Part shown: positions 42,959 to 51,537 of the stretch, in pieces
Numbering within the stretch: the first letter of the stretch is position 1
Layout of the letters: each line of letters opens with the position of its first letter
Source of the DNA: Aquitalea denitrificans
GTDB lineage: Bacteria > Pseudomonadota > Gammaproteobacteria > Burkholderiales > Chromobacteriaceae
DNA length: 64,000 nt
Direction: 5' to 3'
Assembly: GCF_009856625.1 (NCBI RefSeq)
Contig: NZ_CP047241.1
Coordinates: 1,364,001 to 1,428,000 of the forward strand
Notes under the pieces: generated by a model
Told to the model about the DNA's origin: nothing
What the model saw: the letters and a program-made list of their open reading frames with translations, nothing else
The model's database searches: none
Program-made: the position numbers and the translations under genes

Positions 42959-45900
42959 ATGGCAATCAACAATATTCATAATCAACCGCTGGCCAAGCCA
43001 TTGCGCACCCAGCTTGAAAATACAGTCAAGACAGCTCGGGATGTAGCGGAGAAGGGGGCGCGTGCAGCTCTTAGTCAATTAGCAGTCGGGGAAGCGAAGG
43101 CTCCTGATTACCTCTCTGAAGAACTCAAAGCCCTGCGCCGCCGCATGCGTGCCCACGGGCGTGCCTTGGGGGATGCGAAGTCTGCCGATGACACTCAAGC
43201 AATACAGCATCTGGTTTGGGAAATGGCTTATGAGCACTGGCACCGCATGCTGTTTGCCCGCTTCCTGGCCGAGAATGGCTTGCTGCTGTGGGAGCCGGGT
43301 GCCGCCGTATCATTGGACGACTGTGATGCACTGGTGCAGGAAGCCGACCCGACGATGAACTTGGGTGCCAAGAGCAAGTGGGAGCTGGCTGGCAAACTGG
43401 CCGCCCGCATGCTGCCGCAAGTGTTCAAGCCACTGAGCCCGGTGTTTGAGCTGGCGTTTGCGCCCGAGCATCAGCGCGAGCTGGAGCGGCTATTGGCCGC
43501 GCTAACTGATGAGGTATTCCAGGCCAGCGACAGCCTGGGTTGGGTCTATCAGTTCTGGCAGGCTAAGCGTAAGGACGAGGTCAACGCCTCGGAGGTGAAG
43601 ATTGGCGCTGATGAACTGCCCGCCGTCACCCAGCTGTTCACCGAGCCCTACATGGTGGACTTCCTGCTCCACAATTCACTGGGGGCCTGGTGGGTGACTC
43701 GCCACCCCGGCAAACCTTGCCCTGTGCCGCTGACTTATCTGCGTACGCTGGACGACGGCACGCCAGCTGCGGGCAAGTTCGAAGGCTGGCCTGACCGCTT
43801 GAACGAGTTCACGCTGCTGGACCCATGCTGCGGCTCAGGCCACTTCTTGGTAGCCGCCTTCCTGCTGCTGGTACCCATGCGCATGGCGGCCGAAGGCCTG
43901 ACGGCAATGGACGCGGTGGACTATGTCTTGCAAGAGAACCTGCACGGCCTGGAACTGGATGCCCGCTGTGTGGAAATTGCCGTGTTCGCACTGGCCCTGG
44001 CGGCTTGGCGCTTTCCGGATGAGGACGGCAACCCGCTGGGCGTGCGCGCCGACATGCCTGCCCCGCAGGTGGCCTGCTGCGGCCTGAAGGTGGCGGCCAA
44101 GCCCGAGGACTGGATGGCCCTGGTGCCGGACGACGCTGCCAATGCCGTCTACCTGCGGCAGGAACTGCGCCTGCTGCACGCCAGCTTCGCCCAGGCACCA
44201 CTGCTGGGCAGCCTGCTGGACCCGGCGCGCAGTCTGAAGAACGACCTGGCTACCTCGAGTTTTGACACCCTGCGTGACCTGCTGGGGCAGGCGCTGGCCA
44301 CCGAAGTCCCGACTACTCTTTTGTGTCAGACCAGCGAATTACAGGATGATAGTTGGGACTTGGCGCTGACCGCAAAGGGTCTTCTGGATGCGGCACGACT
44401 ATTGGATGGTCGCTACCACCTGGTGGTGACCAACGTTCCGTACCTGGCGCGCGGCAAACAGCACGACACGCTGAAGGACTATTGCGAGACGCACTACCCC
44501 GAAGCCAAGAACGACTTGGCCAACGTCTTCCTTGAGCGCTGCCTGGAGCTTAGCTATGAGCAGGGAGAAGGCGTGGTGCAAATCGTGATGCCGCAGAACT
44601 GGTTGTTCCTTACTAGTTACAAGAAGCAGCGTGAATCGCTACTCAAGTCAGTGCGGTGGAATCTATTGGCGCGATTAGGTCCAGGTGCATTCGAGACCAT
44701 CGGTGGAGAAGTTGTACAGGCCATTCTGCTGACTCAGACTCGCGGGCAAACAGAGGAGAGCTTCTGGTTGCACGGTGTAGATGTCAGTGCTCCCAAGGCT
44801 GCGCATGAGAAGGCGGCACTGTTGCAGGGCGGTGAACTGGCAACGGTTAACCAGAAAGGACTGCTTGGGAATCCAGATGCCCGAGTTGCGCTGGTGTCAC
44901 TAGCCGCTGAGACATTCCTCTCAGACATTGGCCTCTACGGAAAGGGCAGCACGACCGGCGACAGCCCTCGCTTCTTACTTGAGTTCTGGCAACTCAACTC
45001 CCTTGGGGAGGCGAACATCCCATGGGCTGATTCGCCTCGTGCTGGCGACCCTTGGTCAGGCCGTTCGCTGGTAACCGGCGTTCCGTTGGACAACGCTGAC
45101 CTCCGCGCACAGCTAGGTTGCTGGTTGCGAGGACAAGAGGTGTGGGGCCGTACCGGTGTTGCGGTTAACAAGATGAAGGAACTCGAACCATTCATCTATT
45201 CTGGGGAGGTGTTTGACGACAACGTCTGTCCAATCATTCCCAAGGACAGCCAACATCTGCCCGCAGTCTGGGCCTTCGTCTCTGACCCCGCGTATCGGAA
45301 GTCGGTTCGGGAGGTGGACGCAGCCTTAAAAGTGACAGCGGGAACACTGACAAAAGTCCCTTTTGACCTCATCCACTGGCAGCAGGTTGCCGTAGAGCGC
45401 TACCCCAATGGCCTTCCCAAACCGTACTCCGACGACCCGACCCAATGGCTATTCCACGGCCATCCGCAACCAGCCATCGACACGCTGCAAGTCGCCGTCG
45501 CTCGCTTGCTAGGCTACCGCTGGCCGGCGGAGACTGATACAGCGATGGAATTGGCCGATGAAGCTCGCAACTGGATTGCCCGCTGCAACCATCTGGTTGA
45601 ACATGCCGACGACGATGGCATCGTCTGCTTGCCCTCGGTAAGGCAAGAGCATCCAGCTCATAAACGGCTTCTTGATTTGCTCATTGACGCCTGGGACTCT
45701 GTGCTGCCTGGCAGCTGGAAGCCCGCCGTGCTTGACAAGCTTCTTTCCGATGCCGACTGTGCCGGCAAGGGCCTGGACGTCTGGCTGCGCGAGAAGTTCT
45801 TCGAGCAGCATGCCAAGCGCTTCCATCATCGCCCATTTATCTGGCATGTGTGGGATGGCCTGAAGGATGGCTTCGCCGCGCTGGTGAACTACCACAAGCT

Positions 45901-46339
45901 GGATGCCAAGAACCTGGAGCGACTTATCCATACCTATCTGGGTGATTGGATTCGCCAGCAGGAGGAGGGCGTGCGTAACGGTGTCGATGGTGCCGAGGGT
46001 CGTCTGTCTGCTGCACAGAACCTCAAACAGCGTCTAGAGCTTATCCTTGAAGGCGAAGCACCCTATGACATTTTTGTGCGCTGGAAGCCTCTGGCCGAGC
46101 AGCCTATTGGCTGGAACCCTGACCTGAACGATGGCGTGCGTCTGAACATCCGCCCATTCATGGCTGCCGAGGTCTTGCGTATCAACAAGCCTCCAAAGCT
46201 AAATATCAAATGGGACAAAGACCGCGGTAAGGACGTAGAAAGCGCTCCGTGGTTCCACAAGTTCCAGGGTGACCGTATCAACGACCATCACCTGACATTG
46301 GCAGAAAAGAAAGCAGCAAGGGAGGCTCGCCATGGCTGA
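42959..46339 (+). CDS. pglX: BREX adenine-specific DNA methyltransferase PglX
   Basis: 1126 residues. PglX methylates a non-palindromic hexamer on one strand (N6-adenine) and marks self. SAM motif I is LLDPCCGSGHFLVAAF (about 286-300) and motif IV is NVPYL (about 492-496), where most N6-adenine enzymes have NPPY. A long C-terminal region for target recognition follows (about 560-1126). The start is unsure: ATG 42959 (MAINNIHNQPLAKPLRTQ) looks like the conserved N-terminus, ATG 42899 adds 20 residues, and neither has a clear ribosome site. Base composition is GC-richer from 43150 to 44260 than in the rest, suggesting mosaic history. The 3' end overlaps the next gene by 8 bp. Confidence 0.93.
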   Translation: MAINNIHNQPLAKPLRTQLENTVKTARDVAEKGARAALSQLAVGEAKAPDYLSEELKALRRRMRAHGRALGDAKSADDTQAIQHLVWEMAYEHWHRMLFARFLAENGLLLWEPGAAVSLDDCDALVQEADPTMNLGAKSKWELAGKLAARMLPQVFKPLSPVFELAFAPEHQRELERLLAALTDEVFQASDSLGWVYQFWQAKRKDEVNASEVKIGADELPAVTQLFTEPYMVDFLLHNSLGAWWVTRHPGKPCPVPLTYLRTLDDGTPAAGKFEGWPDRLNEFTLLDPCCGSGHFLVAAFLLLVPMRMAAEGLTAMDAVDYVLQENLHGLELDARCVEIAVFALALAAWRFPDEDGNPLGVRADMPAPQVACCGLKVAAKPEDWMALVPDDAANAVYLRQELRLLHASFAQAPLLGSLLDPARSLKNDLATSSFDTLRDLLGQALATEVPTTLLCQTSELQDDSWDLALTAKGLLDAARLLDGRYHLVVTNVPYLARGKQHDTLKDYCETHYPEAKNDLANVFLERCLELSYEQGEGVVQIVMPQNWLFLTSYKKQRESLLKSVRWNLLARLGPGAFETIGGEVVQAILLTQTRGQTEESFWLHGVDVSAPKAAHEKAALLQGGELATVNQKGLLGNPDARVALVSLAAETFLSDIGLYGKGSTTGDSPRFLLEFWQLNSLGEANIPWADSPRAGDPWSGRSLVTGVPLDNADLRAQLGCWLRGQEVWGRTGVAVNKMKELEPFIYSGEVFDDNVCPIIPKDSQHLPAVWAFVSDPAYRKSVREVDAALKVTAGTLTKVPFDLIHWQQVAVERYPNGLPKPYSDDPTQWLFHGHPQPAIDTLQVAVARLLGYRWPAETDTAMELADEARNWIARCNHLVEHADDDGIVCLPSVRQEHPAHKRLLDLLIDAWDSVLPGSWKPAVLDKLLSDADCAGKGLDVWLREKFFEQHAKRFHHRPFIWHVWDGLKDGFAALVNYHKLDAKNLERLIHTYLGDWIRQQEEGVRNGVDGAEGRLSAAQNLKQRLELILEGEAPYDIFVRWKPLAEQPIGWNPDLNDGVRLNIRPFMAAEVLRINKPPKLNIKWDKDRGKDVESAPWFHKFQGDRINDHHLTLAEKKAAREARHG

Positions 46340-49157
46340 CTACGAGGGGATGCGGTGGTTCAAGTGCGACTTTCAGGTTCAGACCCCGGAAGATGGCGCG
46401 CACTGGGCTGATGACGACACCAAGCTTGCTGACCCTCGACGTCCTAACAGCGATGAGAATCGCTTGCAAGAGGTCGCGCGTACTTATCTTCGACGCTGCC
46501 ACGAGGTTGGATTGGAGTTGATTGGTGTTACCGACCACAATTTCTCGCAGAAAACCGACCCAAGGGACTGGTTTCTGACCCACCTAGTCGAGCAGAATAA
46601 ATCTGTGGCTAGAGAGTTGGGACGTCCCCCCCTCCACATTCTGCCTGGCTTTGAGGTAGACATTGGCTACCACGTGCTCTGCTTATTCGAGCCAGCCAAG
46701 AAAGCCAGCCATGTGTGGCGGGTTAATAGGCTGCTATGCAAGTTGGGATTGGATGAGAATGAGCGCTTCCGGCAGGGGCGTCCGATGCCGCTACGCAGGA
46801 ATGGTGCAAATGTTAGCCTGAAGGAACTCATTGAGCTAGTTCAAGAGCAGCACAATGGTATTGTGATTGCAGCCCACTCTGACCAGAACGACGGACTTTT
46901 GAATGACTCTCGCCATATGGAGGACTACAAGAACCAGAAGCTTTTGGCATTGGAGGTCACATCAAGTCCACCCGTCAAGCGTATCCTCGACATCTTCGAG
47001 GGTAGAGATAAAGCTTGGGCACGTTCTGATTGTCATCCCGCATACGTAATGTCGTCGGATGCAAAATCCCTCAAGCAGGATGAGCAAGGCAACCCTGTTG
47101 CCAACTCTCTCGGGTACCGCCATACCTGGTTAAAGATGTCCAAACCTTGTGTTGAGGCGTTAAGGCAGGCGTTCCTAGACCCGCTGTCTCGTATCAGACT
47201 GATGGGCGAATGTCCAAGTGATGCGTTGACACATCCCCGTATCACTAAGGTTTCGGTGCGTAGTGCTGCATTCCTCGAAGACCAAGATGTGTATTTTTCT
47301 GAGTCCTTGAATTGCGTGATTGGTGGTCGTGGAAGTGGCAAATCATCCTTATTGGAGTATGTGCGATTTGCCATTACATCCGAAGGGGCTGTCGCGAAGG
47401 GGGAAGATGAAGACCCTGCGCTGCAACGTAAGCGTAGTCAATTGAAGGCGTCGCTTGGTGCGGATGCTGAGATTCGTGTGAGCTTTGAAGTTGGCAATGG
47501 AGTGGCGGATACGTTGGTATATGTGCCCGGGCGACCTATTGGGCAACAACGTTGGATAGATGGGCGTGAGGTCGAGGACCTTAGTACGGTACTTCGTCAG
47601 CTTCAGTTACAGTTTTTCAGCCAAGGTGAACTAAGCCGGATGACTAGCGGCACACAAGGGCAAGCCCATGTGTTGTCTCTGATTGACGTTGCAGCAGGTA
47701 CGCATTTGCTTGGGCTCAATTCTCAAGAGCGTGAGTTGCAGGCCAGGTTGAAGGCACTATTCCAGAGTATGCGAGACGCGGCGCGGCTTGATGCGCAACT
47801 GCGCGAGGCCAAACAAGAAGCAGTAGAACTTGAACGTCAGCTCAAGGCACGCGAAGCTGTTCAGGAGGACTCCCAGCAGAACCAGTTGGCCTTGGAGGCA
47901 CAGCGGTATCTGACCAGTATGCAGGAGGTCGATGTACCTATCGTTCAGGCTATCTCGCAGAGTTTGTCCGATTTGGCAGCACTGGACGACCTGCTACCAG
48001 AGACTGCTGGTGGCTGGCCGAATGCAGCTTGGTTTGAGCAGGTATCAGTCCGGGCACGCGAAACAAGAGCTACGCTTGTGGCAACCATCGCTCAGGCACT
48101 GCAGGACTATCAGCAGTCCATGACCAGGCATTTAGGTGAAGACGCTGTCAGGGAAACGCTTCAAGCTATCGATGCGGTGCAAACCCGCTTCCGCGAGGCC
48201 TGTGTCGCGCGCGGAATTCGTGAAGACGACATTGCCCGCATGCAGGAGCTCGAGGAGAAGAGACAGGAGAAGTTGAGGCTAGTCGATGAGCGACAGAAGC
48301 GTTTGACGGACGTGCAGCTGGAAGCTGGCCAGTTCCCGCAGGTGCTTCGTGAGCTGCATCAGGTTTGGAAGTCGCAGTACGACACTCGAAGAGTCACTGC
48401 TGACGGCATTCAGGCCGCAGTGGCCTCGCAGACAGTGCGTCTGACGACGTCCTACATGGCGGATGAGGCTTCCTTCAAGGCTTTGTGGACGCGGCTTATG
48501 CCGCCGGATAAGCGCAACAAGCTGCCAAAACGATGGGATGACATTGGTGAGGAGCTCTTCGCTCTCTGGATGCAGCGTGCTGATGCGTCGGTTTGGGAGA
48601 CGCTAGAGGTCGCTAGGCAAGACCCGATGAAACTTGAAATCCTGCTGCTGGAGGGTCTTCACCAGCCACTGTTCGCCCATCTCGACAGCGAGGATGTCCG
48701 CCCCATTTGGGAGGATGTGCGCATTTCCAGGGTTGGCGATGGCATTGACGTCGAGTTACTGCGTGAGGACGCCACAGTTGCCGGGGCGATGAGTGGTGCA
48801 TTGTCTGAGGGGCAACGCAATACGGTCCTGCTGAATATGATGCTGGCCCGCGGGGAAGGCCCTATCGTCATTGACCAACCCGAGGATGAGCTGGATTCCA
48901 GTTTCATTTATCGAACGTTGGTCCAAGACTTGAGAGCTGCAAAGTCTAAACGCCAATTGATTATCGCAACCCATAACGCCAACCTACCTGTGAACGCTGA
49001 TGCCGAGCTAATCCATGCCCTCGAGGCGCGCGACGGTCGTGGTAAGTCGCGGGCTAAGGGTGGTTTGGACCGACAAGATGTGGCACAAGCTGTATTGGAC
49101 ATCATGGAGGGCTCGGAGCAGGCCTTCAAACGCCGCAGTGAGAAGTATCACTTCTAA
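46332..49157 (+). CDS. PHP-domain/SMC-like ATPase (TrlF-like) embedded in BREX
   Basis: 941 residues. The N-terminal 300 residues look like a PHP phosphoesterase domain: VTDHNF (residues 66-71), GFEVDIGYH, AAHSDQND and ARSDCHP are its metal-site segments. The first motif, normally HxH, reads DFQVQTPEDG (13-22), so its histidines are missing. Then comes an SMC/ABC-type ATPase: Walker A GGRGSGKSSL (about 330), a coiled coil (about 470-720), signature LSEGQRN (about 824) and Walker B PIVIDQPEDELD (about 845), with an H-loop (IIATHNAN). ATPases of this layout are annotated TrlF family in defence loci. It overlaps pglX by 8 bp and precedes pglZ by 20 bp, so it is an integral gene of the operon. 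Standard type 1 BREX lacks it. A DNA- or RNA-end-sensing nuclease effector is a guess. Confidence 0.85.
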   Translation: MADYEGMRWFKCDFQVQTPEDGAHWADDDTKLADPRRPNSDENRLQEVARTYLRRCHEVGLELIGVTDHNFSQKTDPRDWFLTHLVEQNKSVARELGRPPLHILPGFEVDIGYHVLCLFEPAKKASHVWRVNRLLCKLGLDENERFRQGRPMPLRRNGANVSLKELIELVQEQHNGIVIAAHSDQNDGLLNDSRHMEDYKNQKLLALEVTSSPPVKRILDIFEGRDKAWARSDCHPAYVMSSDAKSLKQDEQGNPVANSLGYRHTWLKMSKPCVEALRQAFLDPLSRIRLMGECPSDALTHPRITKVSVRSAAFLEDQDVYFSESLNCVIGGRGSGKSSLLEYVRFAITSEGAVAKGEDEDPALQRKRSQLKASLGADAEIRVSFEVGNGVADTLVYVPGRPIGQQRWIDGREVEDLSTVLRQLQLQFFSQGELSRMTSGTQGQAHVLSLIDVAAGTHLLGLNSQERELQARLKALFQSMRDAARLDAQLREAKQEAVELERQLKAREAVQEDSQQNQLALEAQRYLTSMQEVDVPIVQAISQSLSDLAALDDLLPETAGGWPNAAWFEQVSVRARETRATLVATIAQALQDYQQSMTRHLGEDAVRETLQAIDAVQTRFREACVARGIREDDIARMQELEEKRQEKLRLVDERQKRLTDVQLEAGQFPQVLRELHQVWKSQYDTRRVTADGIQAAVASQTVRLTTSYMADEASFKALWTRLMPPDKRNKLPKRWDDIGEELFALWMQRADASVWETLEVARQDPMKLEILLLEGLHQPLFAHLDSEDVRPIWEDVRISRVGDGIDVELLREDATVAGAMSGALSEGQRNTVLLNMMLARGEGPIVIDQPEDELDSSFIYRTLVQDLRAAKSKRQLIIATHNANLPVNADAELIHALEARDGRGKSRAKGGLDRQDVAQAVLDIMEGSEQAFKRRSEKYHF

Positions 49158-49177
49158 ATGTGGCAGAGGAAAGTTAA

Positions 49178-51535
49178 GTGAGCATGGTAGAAAAATTAGT
49201 TGCAGGTGGTCGGATTTCCGACGAGATTTACCTCGCCTTAATGAGTGTGGCCGAGGGTAACTCACATACAGCTGCTTCTGCTGCAGCAGTTCTTTGGCCT
49301 GACAAGGAAGGCCAATGGCTTGCAGCCATACCTGCCCTGAAGAAAGCGATGCCTGGTCTGTGCATGCTTGGTGACTATGACCCGGAACTACGTCGTGGAC
49401 CGGCGATTTGGCTAAAGTGTGCGATTGCGGGCTTGCTTCCAGAGATTCAGTTTGATGGCGTGCCCGTGGTCTACCTGCCTGGAGTCAGCCGAGCTGAGTT
49501 GCGTGACATAGAATCGTGCCCGCGCGAGCTGCAGCCCTTGGCAGAGCTGCAGTACCGTGGGGTATTTTGGAGCCAAGCCAACGCCAAAGACTGGACGATA
49601 AGTGCTTTCCTGGGCTCTAAAAATGGCGGCCTAGGTCTTGATGTTGCCCAGGACCCGGCTACCCAAGTAGCGCTGAGCCAAGCGTTGCAAGCCGGGGTAT
49701 TGCTTGAGTGTAATTTGGAGGACCTAAAAGGACGCACCATTAATGCCGAATGGCTGCTGAGCTTACTCGCGCCCAATCCTACGAGGGACATTTTGCAGTG
49801 GATGAATGAGCCAGAATTAACGCGCCAGAAGTGGGGTGATGTGCTTTGGGATGTGTTCGTGAAGCGCTGCAAGTCAGATTTCGGTTTTGACCCTATAGCC
49901 GATGGTGAGTTGGTAGCTGCCGAGCGACTTGCACATGGCGCGGGGAAGTGGGCGGCTGTCGCGGTGTTTTATCGTGACTCATTTGGTAGCTTTCCCAACG
50001 TCTACCCCCGATTGGCTAAGATTCAGCCGCCGAATATGGGCCTCTTCCCGGACCAGGAACAGTTGGCAGGTTACCCGCAAGCTAATGAACAAGGCGAGGC
50101 AGCCTTGCGCTACACCTTATCGGCTTGCTCTGGCATGGAAGCGTTGCAGGCTCGCTCTGCTGTTACGGCTGCAGACAAAGAACATGGGCTTCGTCGTGGC
50201 TGGCTTTGGGCTCGCATGGGGCAGTCCCCTCTGGCTGTGTCCTTAGAACACTTGGCTGAGCTGGCACAACGAAGTGCAACTCTCCCTATCGGAAAAACGT
50301 CGACGGAGCTTGCGAGCAGCTACCAAGAATCGGGATGGCAGGTTGACCAGGCCGTGCTGAAAGCACTGGCGTGTGTACACACCAAGAATGACCTGGATGC
50401 CGTTAGTGCTGCGATTCGTGCGATGTATTTGCCCTGGTTGGAGGAAACGGCCCGACGGCTGCAGGAGGCAGTCAAGGACTCTGGAGGTCTGTCGACATTA
50501 CAAGTCAAAAACGTGGCTGAACCCTTGGGTGAAACCTGTACGGTTTTCGTTGATGGCCTGCGCTACGATGTGGCTAAGCGACTCGAACAGCGTTTGTCCG
50601 TGCTGGGCACGACCAATCTCTCTGTTTGCTGGACCAGCATGCCTTCGGTGACCGCCTCTGGCAAAGCCTGGTGCTCGCCAGTTGCTGGCTTCATCACCGG
50701 CAGCCAAGAAGATGTCGACTTTGAGCCCAGGGTGGCTACTGATGGCAAGCCGCTCTCTAGTCATAACTTCCGTAAGTTGCTGAACGAGCATGGCATCAAC
50801 CCTTTGGAGAAGCACGAAACGGGAGACCCACAGGGGTCTGCTTGGACCGAGGCTGGTGACCTGGACCACTACGGGCATGAGCATGGTACTCGGCTAGCCC
50901 GTGACATGGAAACCCAGCTTGACCAAGTTGTTGAACGGGTCACGGAGCTTTGTGGGGCAGGCTGGAAGCGTTTGCGTATCGTAACCGACCACGGATGGCT
51001 GCTGGTTCCTGGAGGATTGCCGAAATCGGAATTGGCAAAGCACCAGGCCGAGACCCGCTGGGGGCGTTGCGCCGTGCTGAAGAACAGTGCGCACGGCACA
51101 CCGCTAACGTTTGGCTGGGATTGGTGCAAAGATGTCCAGATTGCATACGCGCCTGGCGTGGCAAGCTTCATCGCCGGTGCTGAGTATGCTCATGGGGGCA
51201 TCAGCCTGCAGGAATGTTTGGTACCCATTTTGCAACTGGAGTGTGCTGGTGAGGCAGAATCGAGTGATACGGTCACTATTCAGTCTGTCACCTGGAAAGG
51301 ATTGCGCTGCACGGTTGTGGTGAATGGCACCTCTGCAGGTCAGCAGGTGGACATTCGCACGAAAGCCGCATTAGCGTCTAGTTCTCTGGCTGCTAGCGCC
51401 AAAGCACTGGAAGGTGGTAAGGCTAGCCTTGCCGTTGCCGATGATGACCAGATGGGAGCTGTCGCCGTTGTGGTGGTCTTGAGTTCTGATGGGAACGTAC
51501 TACAGAAGTGCTCCACTACAGTAGGAGAACAATAA
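49178..51535 (+). CDS. pglZ: BREX-1 phosphatase-like protein PglZ
   Basis: 785 residues. The alkaline-phosphatase-superfamily core is in the C-terminal half: TVFVDGLRYDVAKRLEQRL (about 455, metal-binding Asp), SMPSVTASGK, DLDHYGHEHG and RIVTDHGWLLVPGGLPKSEL. The N-terminal half is specific to BREX. PglZ pairs with PglX and is essential for BREX. The start is GTG 49178, seven bases after GAGGAAAG; ATG 49184 is close. The length and layout suggest the type 'B' PglZ of BREX-1 loci (tentative). brxL starts two bases after its stop. Confidence 0.93.
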   Translation: MSMVEKLVAGGRISDEIYLALMSVAEGNSHTAASAAAVLWPDKEGQWLAAIPALKKAMPGLCMLGDYDPELRRGPAIWLKCAIAGLLPEIQFDGVPVVYLPGVSRAELRDIESCPRELQPLAELQYRGVFWSQANAKDWTISAFLGSKNGGLGLDVAQDPATQVALSQALQAGVLLECNLEDLKGRTINAEWLLSLLAPNPTRDILQWMNEPELTRQKWGDVLWDVFVKRCKSDFGFDPIADGELVAAERLAHGAGKWAAVAVFYRDSFGSFPNVYPRLAKIQPPNMGLFPDQEQLAGYPQANEQGEAALRYTLSACSGMEALQARSAVTAADKEHGLRRGWLWARMGQSPLAVSLEHLAELAQRSATLPIGKTSTELASSYQESGWQVDQAVLKALACVHTKNDLDAVSAAIRAMYLPWLEETARRLQEAVKDSGGLSTLQVKNVAEPLGETCTVFVDGLRYDVAKRLEQRLSVLGTTNLSVCWTSMPSVTASGKAWCSPVAGFITGSQEDVDFEPRVATDGKPLSSHNFRKLLNEHGINPLEKHETGDPQGSAWTEAGDLDHYGHEHGTRLARDMETQLDQVVERVTELCGAGWKRLRIVTDHGWLLVPGGLPKSELAKHQAETRWGRCAVLKNSAHGTPLTFGWDWCKDVQIAYAPGVASFIAGAEYAHGGISLQECLVPILQLECAGEAESSDTVTIQSVTWKGLRCTVVVNGTSAGQQVDIRTKAALASSSLAASAKALEGGKASLAVADDDQMGAVAVVVVLSSDGNVLQKCSTTVGEQ

Positions 51536-51537
51536 AA

